Positions 25,853-35,275 of a stretch of DNA of 64,000 nt are shown here, in pieces (the stretch's first letter is position 1; each line of letters opens with the position of its first letter). The translations under genes were made by a program, and so were the position numbers. Origin of the DNA: an uncultured Roseovarius sp. (GTDB lineage: Bacteria > Pseudomonadota > Alphaproteobacteria > Rhodobacterales > Rhodobacteraceae); assembly GCA_947496175.1 (NCBI GenBank), contig CANMBU010000003.1, positions 1,000,651 through 1,064,650 on the forward strand, given 5' to 3'. The notes under the pieces were generated by a model. The model was given only the letters and a program-made list of their open reading frames with translations. It searched no databases and had not been told where the DNA came from.

Positions 25853-27073
25853 ATGTCCTCTCGCCTGCCTGTTCTGTTCATCCTGATGACCGTCATGATC
25901 GACGCCATGGGCATCGGCATCATCATCCCGGTCATGCCTGCGCTGATCCTTGATATCGAAGGCGGCACATTGGCCAATGCTGCGATCTGGGGCGGGATAT
26001 TGTCGTCTAGCTTTGCGGTGATGCAGTTTCTCTTCGGCCCTTTGATTGGCAACCTGTCAGACAGGTATGGGCGTCGGCCTGTCCTGCTGGTTTCGCTGTT
26101 TGTCATGGCCATCGACTATGTGGTGATGGCCGTCACGCATAGCATCTGGATTCTGCTCTTTGCCCGCATCATCGGCGGCATCACCGGGGCCACACAATCC
26201 ACCGCCGCCGCCTTCATGGCCGACACCAACCCGCCCGAGAAACGCGGCGCAGGATTCGGCATGGTCAGCGCAGCTTTTGGGCTTGGGTTTGTACTTGGGC
26301 CTTTGATCGGTGGGCTCTTGGGCGATCTGGGTCCGCGCGCGCCTTTCTACGCCGCGGCGGTCCTGGCCTTTGCCAACTTCCTCTTCGGGCTTGCCATCCT
26401 GCCCGAAACCGTCACCGACAAGACCCGCCGCGCCTTTACCCTGTCGCGCGCCAATCCCTTTGGAGCCATCAAGCACATCCGTGCTCTGCCCGGTCTGGGC
26501 CGCCTGTTGACAGTGCTCTTGCTTTACCAGCTTGCCTTCAACGCCTACCCGGCGATCTGGGCCTATTTCACCCAAGCGCGGTTCGACTGGGACACGCGTA
26601 TGATCGGCATATCCCTGGCGGTCTTTGGCATCTCCATGGCGCTGGTTCAGGGCGGGCTCATTCGCATCGCAATCAAACATCTAGGCGAGGTCGGCACCGT
26701 CATGGCGGGGTTCAGCTTTGCCATCATCTCCTTTTCCATTCTGGCCTTTCTCACCAATGGCTGGGCCGCATTGGCGCTCACGCCTGTCTCGGCCATGGCC
26801 GCGATGTCAGTCCCTGCCCTGCAAGCGATCCTGTCGCGCCAGACGTCTGAGGATGCGCAGGGCGAGTTGCAGGGCATCTTCACCTCGGTGGGTGCCTTGG
26901 CAATGATCCTCTCGCCTTTGCTGATGACGAATGTCTTTGCTGTCTTCACCGCCCCCAACGCGCCTGTCTATTTCCCCGGCGCGCCCTTTCTCGCCTCGCT
27001 TGTCCTGGCCTTCGCTGGCCTCCTGCTCTTTTTGCGCAGGCGCAAGGCGCCAGATGACATTCGCGTCACGTAA
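25853..27073 (+). CDS. MFS transporter of the TCR/Tet family
   Basis: 406 residues with twelve predicted membrane segments. Signature loops include GNLSDRYGRRPVLL between helices 2 and 3 and the motif-C-like GLGFVLGPLIGGLLGD in helix 5, typical of drug/H+ antiporters such as TetA. A true tetracycline role is unlikely in this context; efflux of an aromatic or other metabolite is possible. It starts 76 bp after pcaD. Confidence 0.85.
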   Translation: MSSRLPVLFILMTVMIDAMGIGIIIPVMPALILDIEGGTLANAAIWGGILSSSFAVMQFLFGPLIGNLSDRYGRRPVLLVSLFVMAIDYVVMAVTHSIWILLFARIIGGITGATQSTAAAFMADTNPPEKRGAGFGMVSAAFGLGFVLGPLIGGLLGDLGPRAPFYAAAVLAFANFLFGLAILPETVTDKTRRAFTLSRANPFGAIKHIRALPGLGRLLTVLLLYQLAFNAYPAIWAYFTQARFDWDTRMIGISLAVFGISMALVQGGLIRIAIKHLGEVGTVMAGFSFAIISFSILAFLTNGWAALALTPVSAMAAMSVPALQAILSRQTSEDAQGELQGIFTSVGALAMILSPLLMTNVFAVFTAPNAPVYFPGAPFLASLVLAFAGLLLFLRRRKAPDDIRVT

Positions 27074-27142
27074 CGTCGGTTTCCGCCTTGAATTTGCACC
27101 ACAATCGCGCGCAGGGTGACAAAAATACCATCGGGAGGGATC

Positions 27143-28228
27143 ATGACCACCATCAAAGCCGCCGTGTGCCATGAATTTGGCAAAGCCCTGGTCGTCGAAG
27201 ACGTGGACCTGCGTGCGCCGGAAGCCGGCGAGATTGAGGTGACGCTTGATGCCGTCGCCATCTGCCACTCTGACATCTCCTATGCCGAAGGCGCCTGGGG
27301 CGGCTCGCTGCCTGCCGTCTATGGTCATGAGGCCGCGGGTCGCGTCACGGGTGTAGGCCAAGGTGTGAGCGGTCTTGTCAAAGGCGATCCGGTAGTGGTC
27401 ACACTCATCCGGGCCTGCGGACAATGCCCCAGCTGCGGCGCGGGGCAACCCACGATTTGTGAAACCCCCTATGACGGGGATCACGGCCCGCTGAAGACGA
27501 AAGACGGAGGCAAACTGCATCAGGCCATGGCCTGCGGCGCCTTTGCCGAACGCGTGGTGGTGCATCACAGCCAGGTGGTGAAACTGCCCGAAGGCATCTC
27601 GATGGACGCCGCCAGCCTGCTGGCCTGCGGGGTGGTGACCGGTGTGGGCGCCGTGGTCAATGCCGCCAAGCTGCGCGCCGGGCAAGACGTGGTGGTCATC
27701 GGCGCAGGCGGTGTCGGTCTTAATGCCATTCAGGGCGCGAGGATTGCCGGTGCACGGCGCATCGTGGCCGTGGACATGTCCGAAGATAAACTGAACGACG
27801 CGCGCAGCTTTGGGGCCACGGATGGTGTGCTGGCCACCGGCGATTCACCCTGGCGCGAGGCCAAAGAGAAGATGGGCCGCGGGGCCGATGCCGTGCTTGT
27901 CACCGTCGGCGTACCGCGCGCCTATGACGAAGCGCCTCGCTATATGGCCTATGGCGGACAGGTGATCATGGTGGGCATGCCACCCACCGGGGCCTCCTCG
28001 ACCTATGAGCCAGCCAATTTCGCCGCCGTGGGGCAGTCACTGGTGGGGTCCAAGATGGGCGATGTGGTGATCAAGCGCGATATCCCCTGGATGGTGGATA
28101 TGTATGCCCAAGGACGGTTGAAGCTGGATGAGCTGATCTCGAACCGCTGGACGCTTGACCAGATCAACGAGGCCATAGCAGACACCAAATCCGGCACCGC
28201 GCGGCGCAACGTGATCATGCTGCGCTAA
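27143..28228 (+). CDS. zinc-dependent alcohol dehydrogenase
   Basis: 361 residues from the ATG at 27143, preceded by GGGAGGG. Catalytic zinc ligands C41 and H62 (GHEAAG) and structural zinc cysteines C92, C95, C98 and C106 (ACGQCPSCGAGQPTIC) are present; the NAD site is VIGAGGVGLNAIQGA. It is close to the class III/aryl-alcohol and S-(hydroxymethyl)-type dehydrogenases, but the substrate is unknown. Followed by an R3 repeat and then an enolase-superfamily gene. Confidence 0.9.
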   Translation: MTTIKAAVCHEFGKALVVEDVDLRAPEAGEIEVTLDAVAICHSDISYAEGAWGGSLPAVYGHEAAGRVTGVGQGVSGLVKGDPVVVTLIRACGQCPSCGAGQPTICETPYDGDHGPLKTKDGGKLHQAMACGAFAERVVVHHSQVVKLPEGISMDAASLLACGVVTGVGAVVNAAKLRAGQDVVVIGAGGVGLNAIQGARIAGARRIVAVDMSEDKLNDARSFGATDGVLATGDSPWREAKEKMGRGADAVLVTVGVPRAYDEAPRYMAYGGQVIMVGMPPTGASSTYEPANFAAVGQSLVGSKMGDVVIKRDIPWMVDMYAQGRLKLDELISNRWTLDQINEAIADTKSGTARRNVIMLR

Positions 28229-28245
28229 GGCCACCCCCGGGGAGA

Positions 28246-28288
28246 CGTTTTCTTGCAAGAAAACGCCTCGGAAAATTGCAATTTTCCG
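28246..28288. repeat. R3 paired-palindrome repeat (copy b, inverted)
   Basis: CGTTTTCTTGCAAGAAAACG (28246-28265) and CGGAAAATTGCAATTTTCCG (28269-28288), 3 bp apart. These are the two palindromes of 8023-8065 in the opposite order, so the unit is inverted here. It lies between two same-strand genes, 20 bp before the ATG of the dehydratase. Confidence 0.9.
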
Positions 28289-28308
28289 CGCCCTTCAGGA
28301 GACGGATC

Positions 28309-29541
28309 ATGAAACTCAAAGACCTCGATATCATCATCACCGCCCCGCCGCCTCCGGGTTGGGGCGGGCGCTATTGGATCCTTGTGAAACTCACCACGGA
28401 TAACGGAATCATTGGCTGGGGTGAATGCTATGCCAGCTCCGTCGGCCCCGAGGCCATGCGCGGCGTGATCGAGGATGTGTTTGAGCGCCACATGGCGGGC
28501 GAAAACCCCGAAAACATCGAATTGATGTTCCGCCGTGCCTATTCCTCGGGCTTTACGCAACGCCCTGACCTGACCGTCATGGGCGCGTTTTCAGGGCTGG
28601 AGATCGCCTGTTGGGACATCCTCGGCAAGGCGCGCGAGCGACCTGTCTGGGCGCTGTTGGGTGGGCGCATGAATGACCGGTTGCGCGCCTACACGTATCT
28701 CTATCCCCTGCCCCAACACGAGGTCGCAGACTTCTGGACGTCGCCGGAAATGGCCGCCGAAGCCGCGCTCGATTGTGTGGAGCGCGGCTATACGGCGGTC
28801 AAATTCGATCCCGCCGGTCCTTACACCATGCGCGGCGGCCATATGCCTGCGATGTCGGATATCTCCATGTCCGCCGCCTTCTGCAAAGCCATCCGCGAGG
28901 CTGTGGGCGACCGCGCGGACCTGCTTTTTGGCACCCATGGGCAATTTACCACCGGAGGTGCCATTCGGCTGGCCAAGGCGCTCGAACCCTATAGCCCCTT
29001 GTGGTTCGAAGAACCCATTCCACCGGACAATGTCGGCGAAATGGCCAAGGTGGCCGCGGCGACCTCAATCCCTGTGGCCACTGGCGAACGCCTGACCACC
29101 AAGACGGAGTTTGCCCCCGTATTGCGGCAAGGCGCGGCGACAATCCTGCAACCGGCTTTGGGCCGTGCTGGCGGCATCTGGGAAATGAAGAAAGTGGCCG
29201 CCATGGCCGAGGTCTACAACGCGCAAATGGCCCCGCATCTCTATGCAGGCCCTGTTGAATGGACCGCCAATGTGCATCTGGCCACCTCCATTCCCAACCT
29301 GTTGATGTGCGAAACGATTGAGACCCCGTTTCATGACGCACTGATCAAGGGCAGTATCAAAGTGGAGGATGGGTTTATTGTCCCACCTGAAACACCGGGT
29401 CTTGGCATTGAGGTGGATGAAGTGCTTGCGCGGGCCAATCCTTTTGATGGTGAGGGATTGCATCTGGAGATGCAGGACGCGCCGTGTGACTACGTGAATG
29501 GCAACAATTTTGCTGGTGGCGCGCCGGTAAAGGATGGTTGA
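28309..29541 (+). CDS. enolase-superfamily sugar-acid dehydratase
   Basis: 410 residues from the ATG at 28309, with AGGAGA upstream; the frame upstream runs through repeat R3b and is excluded. Mandelate racemase/muconate lactonising fold: capping domain to about 130, barrel with the KFDPAGP strand, metal ligand region FEEPIPPDN, TGERL and the C-terminal HLYAGPVEW. The pattern suits acid-sugar dehydratases (galactonate, gluconate and relatives), but the substrate cannot be fixed. It may act with the dehydrogenase upstream. Confidence 0.83.
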   Translation: MKLKDLDIIITAPPPPGWGGRYWILVKLTTDNGIIGWGECYASSVGPEAMRGVIEDVFERHMAGENPENIELMFRRAYSSGFTQRPDLTVMGAFSGLEIACWDILGKARERPVWALLGGRMNDRLRAYTYLYPLPQHEVADFWTSPEMAAEAALDCVERGYTAVKFDPAGPYTMRGGHMPAMSDISMSAAFCKAIREAVGDRADLLFGTHGQFTTGGAIRLAKALEPYSPLWFEEPIPPDNVGEMAKVAAATSIPVATGERLTTKTEFAPVLRQGAATILQPALGRAGGIWEMKKVAAMAEVYNAQMAPHLYAGPVEWTANVHLATSIPNLLMCETIETPFHDALIKGSIKVEDGFIVPPETPGLGIEVDEVLARANPFDGEGLHLEMQDAPCDYVNGNNFAGGAPVKDG

Positions 29542-29548
29542 GCCGTGA

Positions 29549-29679
29549 CAGCGACGGACCGGGGAACGTCGCCTCTGCGATATGAGGGGCGTGGTTTATC
29601 CCTGCCAACGCCGTCCAACAGCCATTCGTTGCGCAAGCGGTAGACAAAGCGACGGCCCATCGGGACGGTCCGTCGCTGG
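29549..29679. repeat. R2 element with 13-bp terminal inverted repeats (copy b)
   Basis: CAGCGACGGACCG at the left end (29549) pairs perfectly with CGGTCCGTCGCTG at the right (29666-29678). The right flank CACGGCGGCCTGCGGCC then TTGGTTCCGTGCC matches the flank of the 16583 copy. The central 80 bp differs. It lies in a gap between convergent genes. Confidence 0.8.
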
Positions 29680-29785
29680 CACGGCGGCCTGCGGCCTTGG
29701 TTCCGTGCCTTTGGTGAGATGAACAAAGGTTTAGGGAGAGCTCGTCGGTGACCTATGAGCGCGCCAAAAGCGTCAACACACTCCC

Positions 29786-30715
29786 CTACGGCAATACCCC
29801 CAACCACACCCATGCCGTCAGAATGGTCAGGCCCGTGCCCACCAAAACCGCTGTCGCCGCCACACGCATGGCGCGGCCATACATGCTGGCGAAAATATAG
29901 GCATTCACCCCCGGTGCCATCGCTGCCGTCAGCACTGCAGACCGCGTCGCATCCACCGGCAGTGACACCATCAGACCCAAGCCCCGCGTGATCAGCGGAT
30001 GCACGATCAGCGACACAAGGCAGATATAGATCACCAGCCGCATATCGCCCTCAGGCCGGTAGCTGGCCAGTACCCCGCCCAGGCCAAAGAGCGCCGCAGG
30101 CAAAGCCGCACGAGACATCAGGTCCAACCCGTCCTGCATCACCTGAGGCAACGCAATCCCACTGAGATTGACCAAAAGCCCAAGAACGATCCCCACAATC
30201 AATGCATTGGAAAACATCGCCTTGAGCACGCGGGTCAAAAGCGCGGGTCCCGCCTGCCCCTTGGCGCGCACCACCTCCATCACGGTGATGCCCACGCCAT
30301 AGCAAAACGGTGAATGCAGCGCGATAATGGCAAAGTTGGCCTCTAACGCATCCGGTCCGTAAGCGCGCTCGGTCAGAGGAAGTCCGAGAAGAACAGAGTT
30401 GGAAAAGAGACAGCAGAACCCAATAACAACAGCATCTTCTATGGGCCTTTTAAACACAACCAAGGCACCAAACAGCCCCAATACAAAGCCGCTTAACGCC
30501 CCGGTGTAAAAGCTGAACACCAGCCGAAGATCAAAACTTGCGCTCAGATCAAGCCCGGCGATGGCCGAGAAGAGAAGACAGGGGATGGCGAAATTCTGGG
30601 TGAATTTCATCAACCCGTTCACGCCCGCATCCGAAAACCAGTTGCGCCAGACCGCCAGATAGCCAAACCCGATCACCAGAAAGACCGGCAGAATGACATC
30701 GACAAGCGCCTGCAC
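29786..30715 (-). CDS. AEC-family transporter
   Basis: 309 residues with about ten hydrophobic helices in two five-helix halves, the auxin efflux carrier (AEC) layout. N-terminal MQALVDVILPVFLVIGFGYL and the mid-protein NFAIPCLLFSAIAG segment are typical. Bacterial members export or import malonate, malate and other small acids; the substrate here is unknown. Starts 4 bp after the metallo-hydrolase gene stops, so it is probably the last gene of that operon. Confidence 0.85.
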   Translation of the reverse strand: MQALVDVILPVFLVIGFGYLAVWRNWFSDAGVNGLMKFTQNFAIPCLLFSAIAGLDLSASFDLRLVFSFYTGALSGFVLGLFGALVVFKRPIEDAVVIGFCCLFSNSVLLGLPLTERAYGPDALEANFAIIALHSPFCYGVGITVMEVVRAKGQAGPALLTRVLKAMFSNALIVGIVLGLLVNLSGIALPQVMQDGLDLMSRAALPAALFGLGGVLASYRPEGDMRLVIYICLVSLIVHPLITRGLGLMVSLPVDATRSAVLTAAMAPGVNAYIFASMYGRAMRVAATAVLVGTGLTILTAWVWLGVLP

Positions 30716-30719
30716 CGCG

Positions 30720-31517
30720 CTAGTCCTCGTAAGTGATCACCATGCCGTCATAGGCCGGGGTGATGTGATCGGGGGTCTCGTCGACAAGCGTCTCATAGTC
30801 CATATCAATATGCATATTGGTCAGGATCGCCCGACGTGGTGCTGCCCGCTCGATCCATTGCAGAGAGTTTTCCAGATGCGAATGTGTGGGATGCGGTGTA
30901 CGCCGCAGCGCGTCCAAAATCCAGCAGTCTAGCCCCTGCAGCATGCGCCACGCCTCATCGGGGATCGCCGCCACATCCGGCAGATAGGCCAGATCGCCGA
31001 CCCGAAAGCCAAGCGCGTCAATTGAGCCATGATTGACCTCAAAGGGGCGCAGCGTGATCGCTCCGCCCGCGCCTTCAATCACCACGTCACCATCAATCGT
31101 GTGCATGTCAAGGATGGGCGGATAGGGCGAGTTTTCGGGCTGCACAAAGGCGTAGCCAAAGCGCGACAGAAGAGCATTCTGCGTATCGCCATCGGCCCAG
31201 ACCGGAAGACGCTGGCGCATGTTGAAGACGATCATGCGAAGATCATCCAGCCCATGCACATGATCGGCATGGCTGTGGGTGTAGAGCACGGCATCAAGCA
31301 CCCCCACCCCGGCGTCGAGCAGCTGAGACCGCAAATCTGGCGACGTGTCGATCAGCACCCGTGTTGTGCCCTCCTCGCCCTCACGCTCGATCAAAAGCGA
31401 ACACCGCCTGCGATGGTTGCGCGGGTTCTCGGGGTCACAATCGCCCCAATTGCCGCCAAGTCGCGGCACACCGCCGGACGAGCCGCAGCCCAGAATGGTA
31501 AACCTTGTCCGCCCCAT
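30720..31517 (-). CDS. MBL-fold metallo-hydrolase, PhnP-like
   Basis: 265 residues. The metal site is THSHADHVHGLD (H81, H83, D85, H86), with further ligands in VNHGS and DALRRTPHPTHSH. The N-terminal CGSSGGVPRLGGNWG is characteristic of the PhnP/cyclic-phosphodiesterase group. Its ATG shares one base with the tatD stop, giving tight coupling in a cell-wall and replication operon. A phosphodiester substrate is likely but unspecified. Confidence 0.87.
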   Translation of the reverse strand: MGRTRFTILGCGSSGGVPRLGGNWGDCDPENPRNHRRRCSLLIEREGEEGTTRVLIDTSPDLRSQLLDAGVGVLDAVLYTHSHADHVHGLDDLRMIVFNMRQRLPVWADGDTQNALLSRFGYAFVQPENSPYPPILDMHTIDGDVVIEGAGGAITLRPFEVNHGSIDALGFRVGDLAYLPDVAAIPDEAWRMLQGLDCWILDALRRTPHPTHSHLENSLQWIERAAPRRAILTNMHIDMDYETLVDETPDHITPAYDGMVITYED

Positions 31518-32323
31518 CAGGCCGCCGCCCTATACTGCGCGACTTTCCAGAAGAGCCGATCAAAATTGGCCTGCGTCTGCGCGGCAAATGCGGCCCACTC
31601 CATCCCAAAGACCTCTGCCCCGACCTGTGCGGTGTGCACCACAAAAGACGGCTCGTTGCGCTTGCCGCGGTAAGGCGGTGGCGCAAGGTATGGTGCATCG
31701 GTCTCCACCAGAATGCGATCTGCCGGAGCCGCCGCAAAGATATCGCGCAACTCCTGGCTTTTGGGAAACGCCGCGATGCCCGACATCGACAGGTAAAACC
31801 CAAGCTCAAGCGCCGCCTTTGCCAACGCAGCGCTCGATGAAAAGCAATGCATCACGCAGGTATAGGCCCCATTGCGGTATTCTTCGCTCAGAATACGCGC
31901 TATATCCTCATCCGCATCACGCGCATGGATGATCAAAGGCAGGCCGGTCTGCCGCGCGGCCTCGATATGGATGCGCAGGCTTTGCTGCTGCGCCTCGGCG
32001 CTCTCGGATGTGTAGTGGTAATCCAGCCCGGTTTCGCCAATCCCCACCATCTTGGGGTGCTGCGCCAGCGCCACAAGCGCCTCAACCGTTTCCATCGGCT
32101 CATCAGCCACGCTCATCGGATGCGTGCCGGCCGCGTAAAACACTGGGTCATACCGCTCCGCCAGTGCGCGCACCTGAGGTTCCACGCGCAGCTTGGTGCA
32201 GATCGTCACCATCCGCGTCACACCCGCCGCAACAGCACGCGCAACCACATCATCGCGCTCCGCATCGAAGCTGTCGAAATCGAGGTGACAATGGCTGTCG
32301 GTGATCTCAATCAGGTCGCTCAT
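31517..32323 (-). CDS. tatD: TatD family metal-dependent DNase
   Basis: 268 residues. TIM-barrel hydrolase with metal ligands H11 and H13 (SHCHLD), E in GETGLDYHY, H in IIHARDADED, H in VMHCFSSS and D in ETDAPYLAPPPYRGKRNEP. TatD proteins are 3' to 5' DNases linked to DNA repair. Position directly after holB is typical for alphaproteobacteria. Confidence 0.93.
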   Translation of the reverse strand: MSDLIEITDSHCHLDFDSFDAERDDVVARAVAAGVTRMVTICTKLRVEPQVRALAERYDPVFYAAGTHPMSVADEPMETVEALVALAQHPKMVGIGETGLDYHYTSESAEAQQQSLRIHIEAARQTGLPLIIHARDADEDIARILSEEYRNGAYTCVMHCFSSSAALAKAALELGFYLSMSGIAAFPKSQELRDIFAAAPADRILVETDAPYLAPPPYRGKRNEPSFVVHTAQVGAEVFGMEWAAFAAQTQANFDRLFWKVAQYRAAA

Positions 32324-32341
32324 CAGGCTCTTTCCGCCGGA

Positions 32342-33466
32342 TCAGAAGGATGCGGCCGTTTTCTGCAGTTTGAACACCGTATCCAGCACCAACGCGGCAG
32401 GGTCAAGATTGACCGCGCGCCCATGTTGCACCCGCGCGCTGATCTCTTGCGCGCAATCGGCCCAGGCGCGGGCTTGCTGTGGCGTTGCGGACAGCCGGCT
32501 CAAGGCCTCGGGCTCAGCGGGCAGAACGGGCTTCGGCACCTGCCCGGTGGCCCCGGCGCGCGCAAGGCGTGCCAGGAAAAGATCAAGCAAATAGAATAGG
32601 ATATCACGCTTTTCTTCGGCACCGCGCGCAGCGGATGCGTCGGCCAGTTTCACAGCCCGCGCACGGTCCAGTCGTGGCAGCGAGGCGAAGAGATCCAGCA
32701 ATTCAGCATAGATCTTCAAGCCGTCGAGATTGTGAAGGCGCACAGCCTCGCCCGCTGACCCGCCCGAGAGCTCCGCCAGCGCGGCGGCATCCGCACCTGC
32801 CTCTATCCCGGCCTGCGCCAGCGCCGATTGCATATCCTGCGCCGAGAGCGGCATCAGCCGCAGATCGCGACAGCGCGACCGGATCGTCGGCAAGAGCCGA
32901 TCGGGCTGATGGCTGACAAGCAGGAAGGTTGTACGCATCGGTGGCTCTTCGAGCATCTTGAGAAGCGCGTTTGCGGCCTGCACATTCATCTCATCAGCCA
33001 CATCAATCAGCACCACACGCCGCCCGCCATCCGTAGCACTTAGACCAAGAAAACGGTTCAGATCCCGCACACTGTCGGCCACGATCTGATCGCGCAGCCG
33101 ACCCGTTTTTTCATTCACCGCCCGACGGATATGAAACAGCCCCGGATCTGATCCAGCCAGAATGCGCCTTGCAACGGGATGATCGGAGGGAACATCCAAT
33201 GTGTCAGGCGCAGGCAGAGCATCGCCAAAAAGCCCCCCCGCGTCTGCATCGGGCGTGGCCAGCAAAAACCGTGCCAGACGCCAGGCCAGCGTCGCCTTGC
33301 CGATCCCGCGCGGGCCCGACAGCAGCCAGGCGTGGTGTAACCGGCCTGCGTTGAAGGCAGTCAAAAAGGTGTGCTCAGCCGCGTCATGGCCAAAAAGCTG
33401 CACCGTCTCACGCGGATGCGGCGCGCCATCAATGCGGTCAGGCTCTGGCAAGGGGTCTTCGCTCAT
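32342..33466 (-). CDS. holB: DNA polymerase III subunit delta prime
   Basis: 374 residues. Part of the clamp loader that places the sliding clamp on DNA. A P-loop-like GPRGIGKA is at 51-58, followed by the sensor and arginine-linked segments (VLIDVADEMNVQAANALLKMLEEPP). It overlaps the tmk stop by 4 bp (ATGA), as in many bacteria where tmk, holB and tatD are linked. Confidence 0.93.
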   Translation of the reverse strand: MSEDPLPEPDRIDGAPHPRETVQLFGHDAAEHTFLTAFNAGRLHHAWLLSGPRGIGKATLAWRLARFLLATPDADAGGLFGDALPAPDTLDVPSDHPVARRILAGSDPGLFHIRRAVNEKTGRLRDQIVADSVRDLNRFLGLSATDGGRRVVLIDVADEMNVQAANALLKMLEEPPMRTTFLLVSHQPDRLLPTIRSRCRDLRLMPLSAQDMQSALAQAGIEAGADAAALAELSGGSAGEAVRLHNLDGLKIYAELLDLFASLPRLDRARAVKLADASAARGAEEKRDILFYLLDLFLARLARAGATGQVPKPVLPAEPEALSRLSATPQQARAWADCAQEISARVQHGRAVNLDPAALVLDTVFKLQKTAASF

Positions 33467-34101
33467 GCCAGCGTTTTTGTCACAAGCGCCCGTATCTCAC
33501 CAGCGATATCCTCTATCGACCGGTTGCCATCGACAACCACGATCCGATCCGAAAATTCTTCAGCCAAATCAAGAAAGCCTTGCCGTATGCGGGCCTGCAA
33601 CCCCTCCCCGAAGGACTCAAACCGTTCCTCGTCTCCGCCGCGCCCCAAAGCCCGGTCCAGGCCGCGTTTCGGCTCCATATCAATGAGAAGTGTGAGGTCT
33701 GGATCGCGCTTGACCATAAGCATGTGCAAGGCATCAACCTGATCTCGCAAATCACCGCGCGTGATGCCCTGATACATGCGCGTGCTGTCCACGTAGCGAT
33801 CGCAGATCACAATTGCACCGCGCGCCAGTGCAGGGTCGATCACCCGTTCAAGGTGGTCGCGACGCGCGGCTGTAAACAAGAGCAACTCGGTCTCAGGTGT
33901 CCATCTGTCCTGCGCCCCCTCAAGCACCAATTTGCGGATATCCTCGGCACCGGGGCTTCCTCCAGGCTCACGTGTCAGTACAACATCATGGCCGGTTGCA
34001 CGTAAATGCTCTGCCAAAAGGCGTGCTTGTGTGGACTTGCCCGATCCGTCAATGCCTTCGAACGTGATAAATCGGCCCGCGGCCTGCTTCTGGTCGCTCA
34101 A
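33463..34101 (-). CDS. tmk: thymidylate kinase
   Basis: 212 residues. Phosphorylates dTMP to dTDP. P-loop FEGIDGSGKST (14-24), the DRYVDST segment and the lid region ALGRGGDEERFE are present. Overlaps the carboxypeptidase stop upstream and holB downstream by 4 bp each, so the set is translationally coupled. Confidence 0.96.
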   Translation of the reverse strand: MSDQKQAAGRFITFEGIDGSGKSTQARLLAEHLRATGHDVVLTREPGGSPGAEDIRKLVLEGAQDRWTPETELLLFTAARRDHLERVIDPALARGAIVICDRYVDSTRMYQGITRGDLRDQVDALHMLMVKRDPDLTLLIDMEPKRGLDRALGRGGDEERFESFGEGLQARIRQGFLDLAEEFSDRIVVVDGNRSIEDIAGEIRALVTKTLA

Positions 34102-35264
34102 AGCGCCCCCTCAGGCCCTTGTTGCAGCCGTTTTAGCAACAGCTGCGCAACAGTTTTCAACCGGATATTGAACCCGCCAAGTGCGACATCGTTCGTCGCC
34201 ACCAAAGGCACCCGCATTTCGGGCAGTCCCTCAGGCGCAAAGATCAGCTCGGCGACTTCTTGACCCTTGGAAACAGGCGCGCGCACGGGGCCCGTGTAGA
34301 CAATCTCACCGCTGATTTCGTTGCCACCCAGAACCGGCACAAGCGTGCGAATATCTTCTGCTGTGGTCAGGCCAACTGAGTTTTGCGTGCCCATCCACAC
34401 ATCGGCACGGGCAATCTCTGTACCGGCTTCCACGACATCAGCTTCCGAAAATTGCCGAAATGCCCAGTTCACAAGGTTTGCAGACTCCTCTGCGCGCTTG
34501 GCTGCGCTATCCATGCCCGAAATCACAAAAATCACGCGACGATCGCCTTGTTTCGCCGATCCCACAAGACCATAGCCCGCGGCTTGGGTATGCCCCGTCT
34601 TCAAACCATCGGCCCCAATCCCGGCTTTCAACAAGGGATTGCGGTTTTGTGTGTTCTTCGGAGCCCGCCCATCAAACGCAAATTCTGTTTCGGCGAACAT
34701 CGGATAGTATTCCGGGAAATCCTCGATGAGACGTCGCGCAAGCAAGGCCAGATCACGCATGCTCATCTTGTGATCCGCATGCGGCCACCCATTGGAATTG
34801 GTGAAGGTAGAGTTGGTCATGCCCATCTTCTGCGCGCGCTGTGTCATGAAACGGGCAAACCCTGCCTCTGTTCCATCCGGGCTGAGCGCTTCGGCGATCA
34901 CCACGCAGGCATCATTGCCCGAAAGCACGATAATCCCGCGCAGCAGATCCTCGACCGTCACCTTGTCGGTCGTGTCCAGAAACATGGTCGAGCCACCATA
35001 GCTCATGGCGTGCTGAGAGACCGAGAGTGTTTCGGACAGGGAAAGTCGTCCGTCACGCAGAGCTTCAAACGCCACATAAAGCGTCATCAGCTTGGACATG
35101 GAAGCAGGGGGCAGAGGCTCATCAGCGTTCTTGGCCAGCAACACCGTGCCGGTCCCCACATCCATCACGAATGCAGATTTGGCGCTCGTGTCAAAAGCCT
35201 GCCCCGGCGAGGCCAGGGCAGAAGACAAAATGAGGACTGAGATCAGTCGAAAAAGACCCAGCAT
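34098..35264 (-). CDS. D-alanyl-D-alanine carboxypeptidase, penicillin-binding protein 5/6 type
   Basis: 388 residues with a signal peptide (about 1-23). It trims the terminal D-Ala of peptidoglycan peptides in the periplasm. The serine active-site set is S55-x-x-K58 (ASMSK), SGN at 115-117 (VLSGNDAC) and KTG at 222-224 (LKTGHT). A C-terminal domain (about 280-365) and a final amphipathic helix fit PBP5/6. It heads the tmk-holB-tatD part of the operon and follows a SPOR protein gene. Confidence 0.94.
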   Translation of the reverse strand: MLGLFRLISVLILSSALASPGQAFDTSAKSAFVMDVGTGTVLLAKNADEPLPPASMSKLMTLYVAFEALRDGRLSLSETLSVSQHAMSYGGSTMFLDTTDKVTVEDLLRGIIVLSGNDACVVIAEALSPDGTEAGFARFMTQRAQKMGMTNSTFTNSNGWPHADHKMSMRDLALLARRLIEDFPEYYPMFAETEFAFDGRAPKNTQNRNPLLKAGIGADGLKTGHTQAAGYGLVGSAKQGDRRVIFVISGMDSAAKRAEESANLVNWAFRQFSEADVVEAGTEIARADVWMGTQNSVGLTTAEDIRTLVPVLGGNEISGEIVYTGPVRAPVSKGQEVAELIFAPEGLPEMRVPLVATNDVALGGFNIRLKTVAQLLLKRLQQGPEGAL

Positions 35265-35275
35265 GTATAGCCTGC

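Noticed and set aside
25853..27073. MFS gene as a tetracycline resistance determinant
   Set aside because: Only general TCR/Tet-family features are visible; context is aromatic catabolism and no tetR neighbour exists.
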